Shown here: piece by piece, positions 43,444 to 52,068 of the stretch
How positions within the stretch are numbered: the stretch's first letter is position 1
Layout: the number at the start of each line of letters is the position of its first letter
Assembly (NCBI GenBank): GCA_021325655.1
Contig: JAJPGT010000020.1
Span: 62,001 to 126,000, forward strand
Source: Pseudomonadota bacterium
Lineage (GTDB): Bacteria; Chloroflexota; UBA6077; JAJPGT01
DNA: 64,000 nucleotides
Reading direction: 5' to 3'
Made by a program: the position numbers and the translations under genes
Notes under the pieces: model-generated
Told to the model about the DNA's origin: nothing
The model's input: the letters and a program-made list of their open reading frames with translations, nothing else
Database searches by the model: none

Positions 43444-43454
43444 AGGAGGTGCAC

Positions 43455-44300
43455 GTGGCGGTCCGAGCTGAAGCGAGGGCGCGGGCAGGGCAGGTGCGCG
43501 TCGCCCGGCCGCACGTCCCCTGGCTCGTGGTCGGCAGCGGCTGGATCGTGGCGTTGCTGGCGCTGCCGCTCATCGGGCTGCTATACCGCGCGGGAGGCAG
43601 CGGCGGCCTGCTTGCTGCCCTCGGCCGCCCAGTCGTCCTGGAGGCGCTGCGGCTGAGCGCGCTGACCAGCGCGGCTGCGCTGGTGGCCTGCGTGACGCTC
43701 GGGACGCCGCTGGCGTTGCTGCTGGCCCGCCAGCGCTGCCCGGGCCAGCGGGTGGTGGACACACTGGTGGATCTGCCGATGGTGCTCCCGCCCACCGCGG
43801 CCGGCCTGGCGCTGCTGCTCACGCTGGGCCGGCGGGGGCTCCTGGGCGACGCGCTCGGCTTGTTCGGGATCAGCCTCCCCTTCACCACTGCCGCCGTCGT
43901 CGTCGCCCAGGTGTTCGTCGCCGCGCCGTTCTTCATCCGCGCCGCCCGAGCCGGCTTCCAGGCCGTGCCGGCCGAGGTGGAGGATGCCGCGGCGCTGGAC
44001 GGCGCCAGCGGCCTGACCCAGCTTCGCCACGTCACCGCCCCCCTGGCCTGGCCGAGCCTGGCCGCTGGGGCAGTGATGGCCTGGGCGCGGGCGCTGGGCG
44101 AGTTCGGCGCCACCGTGATGTTCGCCGGGAACTTCCCCGGACGCACCCAGACGCTGCCGCTGGCGATCTATGCCGCGCTGGAGAGCGACCTGGACGCCGC
44201 GCTCGGCATCGCAGTGGTGCTGCTGGCGGCCTCCTTCGCCGTCCTGCTGCTGTTCCGCGCCCTGCTCGGCGACCGCCTGGACCGCGCCCCAGGCGGCTAA
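43455..44300 (+). CDS. modB: Molybdate ABC transporter permease
   Basis: This roughly 281-residue inner-membrane permease has about six helices. AAGGAGGT just before GTG 43455 sets the start. Family features are LVDLPMVLPPTAAGLALLLT, FTTAAVVVAQVFVAAPFFIR, and the EAA loop VEDAAALDGASGLTQLRHVT that docks the ATPase, then GAVMAWARALGEFGATVMFA. No ModC ATPase follows; the next gene is on the other strand and overlaps by 4 nt. The ATPase must come from elsewhere or the transporter is not functional. Confidence 0.95.
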   Translation: MAVRAEARARAGQVRVARPHVPWLVVGSGWIVALLALPLIGLLYRAGGSGGLLAALGRPVVLEALRLSALTSAAALVACVTLGTPLALLLARQRCPGQRVVDTLVDLPMVLPPTAAGLALLLTLGRRGLLGDALGLFGISLPFTTAAVVVAQVFVAAPFFIRAARAGFQAVPAEVEDAAALDGASGLTQLRHVTAPLAWPSLAAGAVMAWARALGEFGATVMFAGNFPGRTQTLPLAIYAALESDLDAALGIAVVLLAASFAVLLLFRALLGDRLDRAPGG

Positions 44301-45118
44301 TACTGGCGATCCTCCTGCCCGGGCGCAGCCGCTGGGGGCGTTCGGCGGAGCCTGCTCCGCAGCAGCCCGGCGAGCGCCAGCAGCAGTGCCAGTCCGAGCA
44401 CGCCCAGGATCACCAGCGCCTGCTGGGTGCGCGCACCCAGGAGCCCTGCCCGGCTGGTGACAGAGAGCGTGTGGGGCTGGCTGAGGCCCTCGTAATCGAA
44501 GAACCAGGTCGCGGTGCTGCCCTCTCGCCGGTCGGCGTTGGTATCTTCGATCTCGCCGGGCACCGTGGCGCTGATCGTGAAGGAGACCATGCCGTTCACC
44601 AGTCGGCGCGCCTGCTCGTCGTTCAGCAAAGGATTTCCCTTTAGGTCGTCGAAGCTGGCCTCTGTTTTGTCGATTAGCGGCGGCATCTGCATCCGGACCC
44701 GGTAGGTGCTGGAGAGCAGCCCGGGCTCGCGCTGGTAGTCGAACGTCTCGAAGAGCCCCTCTTGCGCGCCGGGCTTGCGGATGACGCTGGCCGGATCCAG
44801 CATCTCCAGCGTCGCGTGCAGCGTGCTGCGACCGCCGGCGCGGTCCAGCGCCACCTTCCAGCCCCGCTTCTCGAGCGAGCTACGGGTGCTCCCGTTGATC
44901 ACCATGTCGCCGACCGGGCCATCGCCCTCGAACGTCGCCTCGACCCCGGTTGTGCCATCCGGGCGGAAGATGAAGTGCAGGTTCGCGTTCACCGAGCCAC
45001 AGCCGGCTAGGAGCAGCGCTAGACCTCCCAGGAGCATCAGGCCGAAGCGTCTGGCTCCATCGTGCTGCTCCCGGCCGAGCCGTGACCGAGACGTAAACCG
45101 ATGGACCAACTGATACAT
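44297..45118 (-). CDS. LppM-domain lipoprotein
   Basis: This 273-residue protein has a lipoprotein signal with lipobox (LMLLGGLALLLAGCGSVNAN), an extracytoplasmic LppM/DUF3153-like domain (LHFIFRPDGTTGVEATFEGD, GLFETFDYQREPGLLSSTYR, GMVSFTISATVPGEIEDTNA, DRREGSTATWFFDYE) and a C-terminal transmembrane helix (ALVILGVLGLALLLALAGLL) with a basic end. LppM in mycobacteria is linked to lipomannan/cell-surface lipid handling; the role here is inferred only. GGAGGGA precedes ATG 45118. Confidence 0.8.
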   Translation of the reverse strand: MYQLVHRFTSRSRLGREQHDGARRFGLMLLGGLALLLAGCGSVNANLHFIFRPDGTTGVEATFEGDGPVGDMVINGSTRSSLEKRGWKVALDRAGGRSTLHATLEMLDPASVIRKPGAQEGLFETFDYQREPGLLSSTYRVRMQMPPLIDKTEASFDDLKGNPLLNDEQARRLVNGMVSFTISATVPGEIEDTNADRREGSTATWFFDYEGLSQPHTLSVTSRAGLLGARTQQALVILGVLGLALLLALAGLLRSRLRRTPPAAAPGQEDRQY

Positions 45119-45585
45119 CTTGTATCCCTCCCTGCTCCCACCGCGCTCCGCCATGCGCGTCTGGTTGCCCTGCCGTAACGCGGCTGCGTGCCAGCTATCT
45201 GTCACAGCCGCACTCCCGTCAGCCGTGCCACGGCATGCAAGGACGGGGAGGCGGTGGCGGCGCGCACAGCCCCAGCAGGGTGGGGAGAAGGGACGCGGCG
45301 GGGTGAGGATCTGACGCGGCCGCGATGGATAAGACGCCGCGACTCACTGCGGCAGGCGCCGTCAAGTGAGAAGCCTGCCAGGAGCGGCTCGGAGATGCTC
45401 TCTGGTCGTGCCGCTTCTTCGAGCGGTCAGGCCACGCTCAGCGCCGGGTCGCCCGGATCAGATGGGGAGTAGCTGCGCCAGAGCGCTCTGTCGAAAGCCG
45501 GTTGGAAGCTGAATTCAGCCAGCCAAGCGGCGGAGCGCGTCGGCATCAGCGCACGGCCGACGTCCCGCCCCTTTCAGCCCCGGGG
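45119..45585. other. Intergenic region, no gene seen
   Basis: About 470 nt between the LppM-like gene and the sugar-acid kinase 3' end, both on the minus strand. Frames are short. The 12-bp palindrome AGCCCCGGGGCT at 45577-45588 overlaps the stop of the kinase gene and could be part of a terminator, but has no U-run. Confidence 0.4.
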
Positions 45586-47025
45586 CTAAGGAGCGCTGCC
45601 GCGCAGGCGCAGGACGACCTGTGCCAGCGTGTCCGGGCCGCCCACGTTGCCCGGGAATACGACGTACGGCAGCCCCGGGAAGGGCGTCTCCGGCCCGAGC
45701 AGCCAGACCGGGACCCCGGGCGCCACCTGCCCGGGCACCCAGACCCGCCGCACCCCGAGCGCCTGGGTGCCCAGGTCGCTGGCGGTGATCCCTCCCTTGG
45801 CGACCAGGAAGCGCGGCCGCTGACGCACCTGGCGGACCAGCGCCACCAGCGCCGCCGAAACTGCCCGCGCCAGCGCGAGGCTGGCTTCAGGGCTGGCTCC
45901 CTCCTGCCGCTGCCGACTGGTGAACAGCACCACGTCACGCGGCGGCTCCGCTGCCAGCGCCGCGTTGAGCGCGTCGGCCGCGCGCTGCAGCGCCGCCGCC
46001 CGGCGCGTGTCGTCCAGCACCTCAGGTACCGACAGCTCCAGGGCCGTTACATCCGGCAGCTCCAGCAGCCGCGCCAGTTGCTGGCTGGTGCGCTGAACGT
46101 GGGAGCCGACCACGATCAGCCCGCCCGGGCCGGGCGCCTGCCCCGGCAGCAGCTCCGCCGCGTCCAGCAGGGGCCGCGGCGCCTGCCCGCTGCGCACCCG
46201 GTAGAACGAGGCCGCGGTTCGATACACGAAGCGGCGCCCGGTCGCCTCCGCCCGCAGCAGCCCTAGGACGAGCACCTCCAGGTCGCGCTCGGCGACCGCG
46301 TCGGCCACCACCACCTGCCTGTCGCGCACCTCGGCCAGCCGCTGGGCGACCGCGTCTGGCCCGCCCTGGCGTAGCAACCCCAGGTCCAGGTGCAGGACTG
46401 CGGCCGCTGGGAGCTGGCCGCCGCTCTTCTCCTGGACCCACTCGGGCAGGGCCGAGGCGCGATAGCCGAAGGTGGCATCGCGGGCGAACTCCGTCTCCCC
46501 GGCAGGAACGAGCTGCTCCCCCTCGGTCACGTAGTGCACCCCGTGCAGCGTTAGCCGCCCGCCCTCCGCGAAGAACGGCACCAGCAGGTGGCCATCCACC
46601 GGCCGCCCCCAGGCGGCGGCCAGTGCAGCCGCCAGCGCCGCGTCCTCGACCGGGAAATGGCCGCGCAGGGTGGAATCGCCGCGAATCCCCACCAGCACCT
46701 GGCGCCCGGCGGCGCGGGCGGCGCGCCCCACCAGCTCGCCCAGCCGACCGGCCAGCGCGGCGGCCTCGGGGCCGGGCAGGCTGCGGGAGTTGGTCAGCAC
46801 GTACAGCAGCGTCTCCGCCCGGCGCAGCGCCGCGGCCAGCTCCGCCTCCTCCCAGACCGTCACGACCGGCACGTCGTGCACCGTCTGGGTCCCGGTCGGG
46901 TCGTCGTCCAGCACGACCACCACCCGCCCCTCCGCGGCCAGTTGCGCCCGGATCGCCGGCAACAGCGCCTCCGACCACTCAGGCGGCAGGTCCGCCAGCA
47001 GCGCCGCGCGTGTCTGCCCGGCCAT
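45586..47025 (-). CDS. Four-carbon acid sugar kinase family (OtnK/DtnK-like)
   Basis: This 479-residue protein has the DUF1537 N-terminal (VVVVLDDDPTGTQTVHDVPV, LVGIRGDSTLRGHFPVEDAA, LVPFFAEGGRLTLHGVHYVT) and nucleotide-binding C-terminal parts (FLVAKGGITASDLGTQALGV, VWVPGQVAPGVPVWLLGPET, LPYVVFPGNVGGPDTLAQVV). Known members phosphorylate 3-oxo-tetronate, threonate or erythronate with ATP. AAGGAGGAG sets ATG 47025. The usual partners (decarboxylase, PdxA2, isomerase) are not adjacent, so the substrate is open. Confidence 0.92.
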   Translation of the reverse strand: MAGQTRAALLADLPPEWSEALLPAIRAQLAAEGRVVVVLDDDPTGTQTVHDVPVVTVWEEAELAAALRRAETLLYVLTNSRSLPGPEAAALAGRLGELVGRAARAAGRQVLVGIRGDSTLRGHFPVEDAALAAALAAAWGRPVDGHLLVPFFAEGGRLTLHGVHYVTEGEQLVPAGETEFARDATFGYRASALPEWVQEKSGGQLPAAAVLHLDLGLLRQGGPDAVAQRLAEVRDRQVVVADAVAERDLEVLVLGLLRAEATGRRFVYRTAASFYRVRSGQAPRPLLDAAELLPGQAPGPGGLIVVGSHVQRTSQQLARLLELPDVTALELSVPEVLDDTRRAAALQRAADALNAALAAEPPRDVVLFTSRQRQEGASPEASLALARAVSAALVALVRQVRQRPRFLVAKGGITASDLGTQALGVRRVWVPGQVAPGVPVWLLGPETPFPGLPYVVFPGNVGGPDTLAQVVLRLRGSAP

Positions 47026-47235
47026 TGCTCCTCCTTGCACCACGCCGCGCGTACACCAGCGCAGATTCCAGGGGCCTCGCCCTCCGTTCAGGGTAGATCA
47101 GCGGGGAGACAGGCCGCCACAGGCCCGCGCCCGCGGCCGCCGGCCGAGCTCGGCGACGGCCGGGTCGAAGCGCTAGAAGCGGGCGGGAGGAGTGTGGGCC
47201 CGCCAGTGGCGAGCCCCGCGTCGAGCAACTGTTGA

Positions 47236-47268
47236 CGCGCTCCACCCCGCTGTACGGGGTGGAGCGCG
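47236..47268 (-). terminator. 14-bp perfect hairpin downstream of the NHL gene
   Basis: CGCGCTCCACCCCG (47236-47249) pairs with CGGGGTGGAGCGCG (47255-47268) around the loop CTGTA. There is no U-run, so it may be a Rho-type or RNA-stabilising hairpin rather than a classic terminator. Confidence 0.45.
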
Positions 47269-47281
47269 AACACGCACGCAC

Positions 47282-47328
47282 TCCCGCGCAGGCTGCCTGC
47301 AACGTAGCGGCCAGAAGCCTGCGCGGGA
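47282..47328 (-). terminator. 12-bp inverted repeat downstream of the NHL gene
   Basis: TCCCGCGCAGGC (47282-47293) pairs perfectly with GCCTGCGCGGGA (47317-47328), loop 23 nt. It lies 37 nt after the NHL stop and 13 nt from the second hairpin. Confidence 0.4.
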
Positions 47329-47364
47329 CGGCTAGATCACGGTCGGCCCTGGCTGCGCGCGTGG

Positions 47365-48588
47365 CTAGCTATGCCGCGACACGCGCAGCACCAGGGGTCC
47401 ATCGAACCGCAGGACGCGGTTGTTGAAGGCATCCGCCACGTACACGTTGCCCGCGCTATCCACTCCAAGCCCGCGAGCCCGGCACAGCCCCCGGGCGCTC
47501 ACACTCCCACCGAAGTTGCAGGCCGCGGTCGTGAACCTGGGCTGGCCAATGACAACGTCGGCGACCGTGTCGCTGGTGGCCGGGGTCGCGTAGATCAGCA
47601 CTCGGTTGTTTACCGAATCGGCGATGTACACATTGCCGGCGTTGTCTACCGCCACGTCGCGCGGCCCGCACAGGCTGCGGGCCGAGATGCCCCCGCTATT
47701 GCACTGGTTGCTGGTGAAGTTCGGCTGTCCGAACACGCGGTCGGCAACCGCGTCCGTGGTGAGGGGGCTCAGGTACTCCAGGACCCGCTGGTTGCCGAGA
47801 TCAGCGACGTAGAGGTTGCCGGCACTGTCCACCGCGAGGTTCCGTGGCTCGCACAGGCCGGTCGGGCCGCTCGCACAGCCCTGCTGCTGAAAATTCGGCT
47901 GCCCGAAGACGTGGTCGGCGACAGCGTCCGTGCTCAGGGCGCTGTCGTACTCCACTACCCGAGCCACCACTTCATCGGAGACATAGAGGTTGCCATTGCT
48001 GTCCACCACCACGCCCCGCGGCGCACAGAGGCTGGAGGCGGAGATGCCCCCGTTGTTACAGCGGTTGCTGGAGAAGTCGGGCTGGCCGAAGACGCGATCC
48101 GCCACCGTGTCCGTCGTGGCGGGGCTGTCGTACTCCAGCACCCGAGAGTTCTTGCGGTCCGCCACGTAGAGATTGCCCGCCTGATCGACCGCGACGCCAG
48201 CCGGGTTACACAGGCCGCTGGCGGTCGGGATGTGGGATCCCTGGTTGCACTTTTTCTGAACGAAATCGGGCTGGCCGATAACGAGATCGGCAGGGGCGCC
48301 GTTGGCAAAACCCGCCGCGCTCGGCCAGCTCAGCACGCGGTTGTCGATGTCAGTCGCCACGTACAGGCGACCGGAGATCGGATCCACCGCGGCATCGATG
48401 GGATCACAGAGGCTGCCAGGGGTAAGCTGTCCGTTGATACAGGTGTTGCTGGAGAAGTCGGGCTGGCCGAGCACCGCGTCGGCGATCGTGTCGCCGCTCG
48501 CGGCAAAGCCCAGGTGGAAACACGCCAGGAACAGCACCAGCGCCGCCCCAGCCTGCGCGGCGCGCTTGAACCCTGATGGCCAGACCAT
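47365..48588 (-). CDS. Secreted NHL-repeat beta-propeller protein
   Basis: This 407-residue protein has a signal peptide ([17 protein letters not shown]) and six tandem repeats of about 60 residues. Each repeat starts VFGQPDF-like (for example [20 protein letters not shown]), then a Cys-rich loop with a pair of Cys 10-12 residues apart, then an NHL core such as [16 protein letters not shown] and RVLEYDSP. Six blades would close a propeller. Secreted NHL proteins bind ligands or carbohydrates; some are lyases. AAGGAG precedes ATG 48588. Confidence 0.85.
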   Translation of the reverse strand: MVWPSGFKRAAQAGAALVLFLACFHLGFAASGDTIADAVLGQPDFSSNTCINGQLTPGSLCDPIDAAVDPISGRLYVATDIDNRVLSWPSAAGFANGAPADLVIGQPDFVQKKCNQGSHIPTASGLCNPAGVAVDQAGNLYVADRKNSRVLEYDSPATTDTVADRVFGQPDFSSNRCNNGGISASSLCAPRGVVVDSNGNLYVSDEVVARVVEYDSALSTDAVADHVFGQPNFQQQGCASGPTGLCEPRNLAVDSAGNLYVADLGNQRVLEYLSPLTTDAVADRVFGQPNFTSNQCNSGGISARSLCGPRDVAVDNAGNVYIADSVNNRVLIYATPATSDTVADVVIGQPRFTTAACNFGGSVSARGLCRARGLGVDSAGNVYVADAFNNRVLRFDGPLVLRVSRHS

Positions 48589-48882
48589 CGGTCGCTCCTT
48601 CCTTCCGGCTGTCGCCGCAACTGGCGCCCCTGCCCGCGGATCGCCCCCAGAGTGTATGGCCGTGGGTCCGCGGCCAACGTTTCAGCTCGCGTACAAGCCC
48701 GTTACAAACCAGAACACGAGGCGCTGGACGCGACTTGTACCGCCGCGGGACGAACAGGCGTCGGATCTGTTACTCGCATATCACTGCCGTCGTGCATACT
48801 CGGCGTTGTGCAGCACCTCTCCGGTGCCGCGCGCTCGGCAGTGAGTCAGCTTTCGACAGATCGGGAGAGCAGGAGGGCCACG

Positions 48883-50331
48883 ATGCCCACCTCGTGCCGC
48901 AGGCACCACGGTCCATTCGGGAGCACTCGGCTGGCGGCTTCCCTCGCCGTTGCCCTGGTCCTCTCCGTGCTGGCGGCCCTGCCCTTATCGGCGCGCGCGG
49001 GCGCTGACCTGCACAAGATCCAGCATGTGGTGATCATCCTCCAGGAGAACCGCTCCTTCGACCACTACTTCGGGACGTTCCCGGGGGCGGACGGCATCCC
49101 AACGGACGGCAGCGGCAATTTCACAGTCTGCTCGCCCGATCCACGCACGGGCATCTGCGTGAAGCCGTACCACGCTGGGGACATTGCTGACCTGGGCGGG
49201 CCGCATGGCCATAGCAACGAGGTGGCCGACGTGGACGGAGGGAAGATGGACGGCTTCGTCGGCCAGTTCGTCCAGCAAGAGTGTGCGCTCCACCCGGATA
49301 CGTGCCAGACCGAGCCGGCCGGGGTGATGGCCTATCACGATGCCCGCGAGATCCCGAACTACTGGACCTACGCCCGGCAGTTCGTGCTCCAGGACCGCCT
49401 GTTCGAGCCGGTTTCATCCTGGAGCTTGCCGGCGCATCTCTACATCGTGTCCGCCTGGTCGGCCCGTTGCTCCCGACTCGCGGATCCGACGAGCTGTGTA
49501 AGCTGGGTGGGCAATGTCCCGCGGCAAGCACGGACGAACTACGCCTGGACCGACCTGACCTACCTGCTACACAAGAACGGAGTGAGCTGGGCGTACTACG
49601 GTGTGTCGCCGAGCTCGGGGCTGATCGCCACCCCCAACATGTGGAACCCGCTGCTGCAGTTCACCACCGTCATTCAGAACAAGCAGACAGGCAACATCCA
49701 GGACACCTCCGCCTTCTGCCAAGCAGCTCAGAATGGCACCTTGCCAGCGGTCTCCTGGGTGGTGCCCGACATGCCGGTCAGCGAGCATCCGAACTCGCAG
49801 CAGCCACCGAGCGTTGGTGAAGCCTATGTCACCAGCTTGATCAACGCCATCATGCAGGGGCCGAACTGGAACAGCACCGCCATCTTCCTCACCTGGGACG
49901 ACTGGGGCGGGTTTTACGACCACGTCGTCCCGCCGGTGGTGGACGGCAACGGCTATGGAATTCGCGTCCCCGGCCTGGTGATCAGCCCCTATGCCAGGCA
50001 GGGCTATATCGACCACCAGACGCTCAGCTTCGACGCCTACCTGAAGCTCATCGAAGACCTGTTCCTCGGTGGCCAGCGGCTGGACCCGGCTACCGATGGC
50101 CGGCCGGATCCACGTCCCACAGTCCGGGAAAACGCCTCACAGTTGGGGGACCTGGCTCAGGACTTCAACTTCTCCCAGGCGCCTCGCGCGCCGCTGCTGC
50201 TGCCGACCGACGCCCCGCCACCTGGCTGCGCGAATGGAGCGCACCACGGCGCGGCTCACCGAACACCGCGGTACCCGACGTATCGGAGCCCCACGCAGAC
50301 GAGCGCCGACCTGGTGGATCCTGACGATTGA
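48883..50331 (+). CDS. Secreted phosphoesterase (phospholipase C / acid phosphatase family)
   Basis: This 482-residue exported enzyme has a signal peptide ([20 protein letters not shown]). The family opening [20 protein letters not shown] holds the metal-binding Glu/Asn, and [52 protein letters not shown] and [17 protein letters not shown] carry the remaining conserved residues. It hydrolyses phosphate esters, perhaps phospholipids, outside the cell. AGGAGGG sets ATG 48883. The C-terminal 60 residues are disordered-looking. A membrane protein gene follows after 7 nt. Confidence 0.9.
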   Translation: MPTSCRRHHGPFGSTRLAASLAVALVLSVLAALPLSARAGADLHKIQHVVIILQENRSFDHYFGTFPGADGIPTDGSGNFTVCSPDPRTGICVKPYHAGDIADLGGPHGHSNEVADVDGGKMDGFVGQFVQQECALHPDTCQTEPAGVMAYHDAREIPNYWTYARQFVLQDRLFEPVSSWSLPAHLYIVSAWSARCSRLADPTSCVSWVGNVPRQARTNYAWTDLTYLLHKNGVSWAYYGVSPSSGLIATPNMWNPLLQFTTVIQNKQTGNIQDTSAFCQAAQNGTLPAVSWVVPDMPVSEHPNSQQPPSVGEAYVTSLINAIMQGPNWNSTAIFLTWDDWGGFYDHVVPPVVDGNGYGIRVPGLVISPYARQGYIDHQTLSFDAYLKLIEDLFLGGQRLDPATDGRPDPRPTVRENASQLGDLAQDFNFSQAPRAPLLLPTDAPPPGCANGAHHGAAHRTPRYPTYRSPTQTSADLVDPDD

Positions 50332-50338
50332 GCGCCGA

Positions 50339-51460
50339 ATGTCTGCTTACTCGGCGCCCCGCTCGTCTCCCGATCGGCCCCCAGGCCGGCCACCTCCGCG
50401 CCCCCTTACGCCGGCCGTGGTGCTCCGGGCGGCGCTGCTGACGGTGCTGCTACAAGTGGTGATGCAAGCGTGCATGGCCTGGGATGTAGCCTGGCACACC
50501 ACCCCGGCGATGCGCGTGCCCTTTCTCGGGCTGCCACACCCCTTGATCCTGCCCCATTTCGGGATCGTGGCCACCCTGCCCATCATGGCGCTCCTGATGG
50601 CCTCGCTCCTCCGGCCTGCATCCCGAAAGAGTGACGACGGCGGCGGGCTGAAGCTGGCCAGCGTGCTCGGCAGGCGGGGGCCGGTCGGGGCCCTGGCGGT
50701 GCTCGGCTCGCTTGGACTGTTCCTCGTCGCGCTGGGAGTCGATAGCCTGTACCACCTGGTCCGGGGACCCGCCGAGCCACTGCTGGCACCGGCTCACCTG
50801 CTGGGCTTTCTGGCTCACATCCTGCTCAGCCTGAGCCTGGTGGCACTGCTGGACGATCTGACGTTCTGCCCGGCCCTGGGCGCCCGGGCTGATCAGCGGC
50901 TCGCTCGGGCCGGGCTGGTGCTGGCCCTCATCTGGCTGCTCGGGTCGCTGTCGATCGTGTTCCCATTCCAGCCCCACGTCTATTCGGCCCACTACTTGAC
51001 GTCCTGGCTGGCGCTGGCCATGGGGACCGGCCTGCTCGTGGCGGCCCAGGTGCTGCCCTGGCGCTTCGCCACGTCGATGATCCTGGGCCTGTATCTCTCA
51101 TTCCGGGTCGCCGTCGCCGCCGTGCTCGTGCAGGTCGGCTACACCGGCGCGACGATCCCGCCGGAATCACTGCTGGTGGCCAGTCTGGCGGCAGACCTCT
51201 GGCTGCTGCTTCCGTTCAACCGGCGGCGCGGTAGGCTGGCGCTGGCCGGGGTTGGGCTGGTCTTCGGGCTGGTCTGGGCGCCACTCGGCTACCATTCTTT
51301 CCTGCCCATCGCCGATCCGGCGCGCGCGTCGCTCCCCAAGGCCTTTCTTGGGTCCGAGGTGATGGCGCTGGCGGCGGCCGGCCTGGCCCTGGCGATGGTC
51401 GCGGTCGCTGCCAGGGGGAACGGTCGCCGCCCCGGGAGCGGCCGTTGCTCTCACCCCTAA
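50339..51460 (+). CDS. Polytopic membrane protein of unknown function
   Basis: This 373-residue protein has a Pro/Arg-rich N-terminal tail and about nine hydrophobic helices. Notable segments are MQACMAWDVAWHTTPAMRVP, HPLILPHFGIVATLPIMALL, VDSLYHLVRGPAEPLLAPAH and FQPHVYSAHYLTSWLALAMG; several helices carry His (WHTT, PHFGI, LYHLV, APAHLL, SAHYL), which might bind metal or haem. No family name is recognised. It starts 7 nt after the phosphoesterase stop, so the two are likely one operon. Confidence 0.65.
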   Translation: MSAYSAPRSSPDRPPGRPPPRPLTPAVVLRAALLTVLLQVVMQACMAWDVAWHTTPAMRVPFLGLPHPLILPHFGIVATLPIMALLMASLLRPASRKSDDGGGLKLASVLGRRGPVGALAVLGSLGLFLVALGVDSLYHLVRGPAEPLLAPAHLLGFLAHILLSLSLVALLDDLTFCPALGARADQRLARAGLVLALIWLLGSLSIVFPFQPHVYSAHYLTSWLALAMGTGLLVAAQVLPWRFATSMILGLYLSFRVAVAAVLVQVGYTGATIPPESLLVASLAADLWLLLPFNRRRGRLALAGVGLVFGLVWAPLGYHSFLPIADPARASLPKAFLGSEVMALAAAGLALAMVAVAARGNGRRPGSGRCSHP

Positions 51461-51525
51461 CCACTCCCCTCCCCAGCGACTGACCCACCCAGCAGTCGGG
51501 ACCCGCTGGCCGCGTGCACTTCGGT

Positions 51526-51912
51526 TCAAGCCCGCTGGCCGTGAGCAGCCGCCGCGCCCTCCGGGGCTCCGGCCAGCGCGAGCGCCGCGCCGATCAGCGA
51601 CAGGTTCTTGAAGAAATGAACCCGATGGCCGTTGCGGGACGGTCCGGGCTCCAGCTCCCAGAACCGGTGCCCGACGAACGTGATCGGGACAAGCTGGAGC
51701 GCCAGCAGCAGGGCTGCCAGCCGGCGCAGGGGAGCGATCTGGAGCGCGAGCGCCGCGCCGATCATCGCCGCCCCGCTCGCCTGAACCAGCTCGTCTGGGA
51801 CCGGCAGGCCGAGCTTCCTGGCTTGATCGGCGCGCTGGGTCGGCTGCTGAATCTGCGCCCAGCCGCCAGTCACGAAGATGCTCGCGAACAGTAGCAGCCC
51901 CAATCGTTGCAT
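51526..51912 (-). CDS. DoxX-family membrane protein
   Basis: This 128-residue protein has four helices in the DoxX pattern: MQRLGLLLFASIFVTGGWAQ, PVPDELVQASGAAMIGAALA, AALLLALQLVPITFVGHRFW and HRVHFFKNLSLIGAALALAG. DoxX proteins are linked to quinone/thiol redox in some species; many are unassigned. ATG 51912 is chosen as the natural start of the first helix. Confidence 0.85.
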   Translation of the reverse strand: MQRLGLLLFASIFVTGGWAQIQQPTQRADQARKLGLPVPDELVQASGAAMIGAALALQIAPLRRLAALLLALQLVPITFVGHRFWELEPGPSRNGHRVHFFKNLSLIGAALALAGAPEGAAAAHGQRA

Positions 51913-52068
51913 TGCGCTGCCTCGCCGTGTCACTGCGTCGTCGGCCCGAGGCCAACGCAAGGATGACTGTACCGCGAGCGGGAGACGGCAACCAGGACAG
52001 ACACGCTGCCCCCGTTGCCCCCGCGCAGTGGCGTAGACGGCGCGCGGCAATCCCGACACAATCGAGGT

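Larger units (their letters stand above)
47026..47364. other. Intergenic region with two long hairpins
   Basis: About 340 nt without a gene between two minus-strand genes. It contains the two strong inverted repeats listed separately (47236-47268 and 47282-47328). Confidence 0.5.

Noticed and set aside
45577-45588. AGCCCCGGGGCT palindrome as terminator of the sugar-acid kinase gene
   Set aside because: It overlaps the stop codon, leaves almost no loop and has no U-run.
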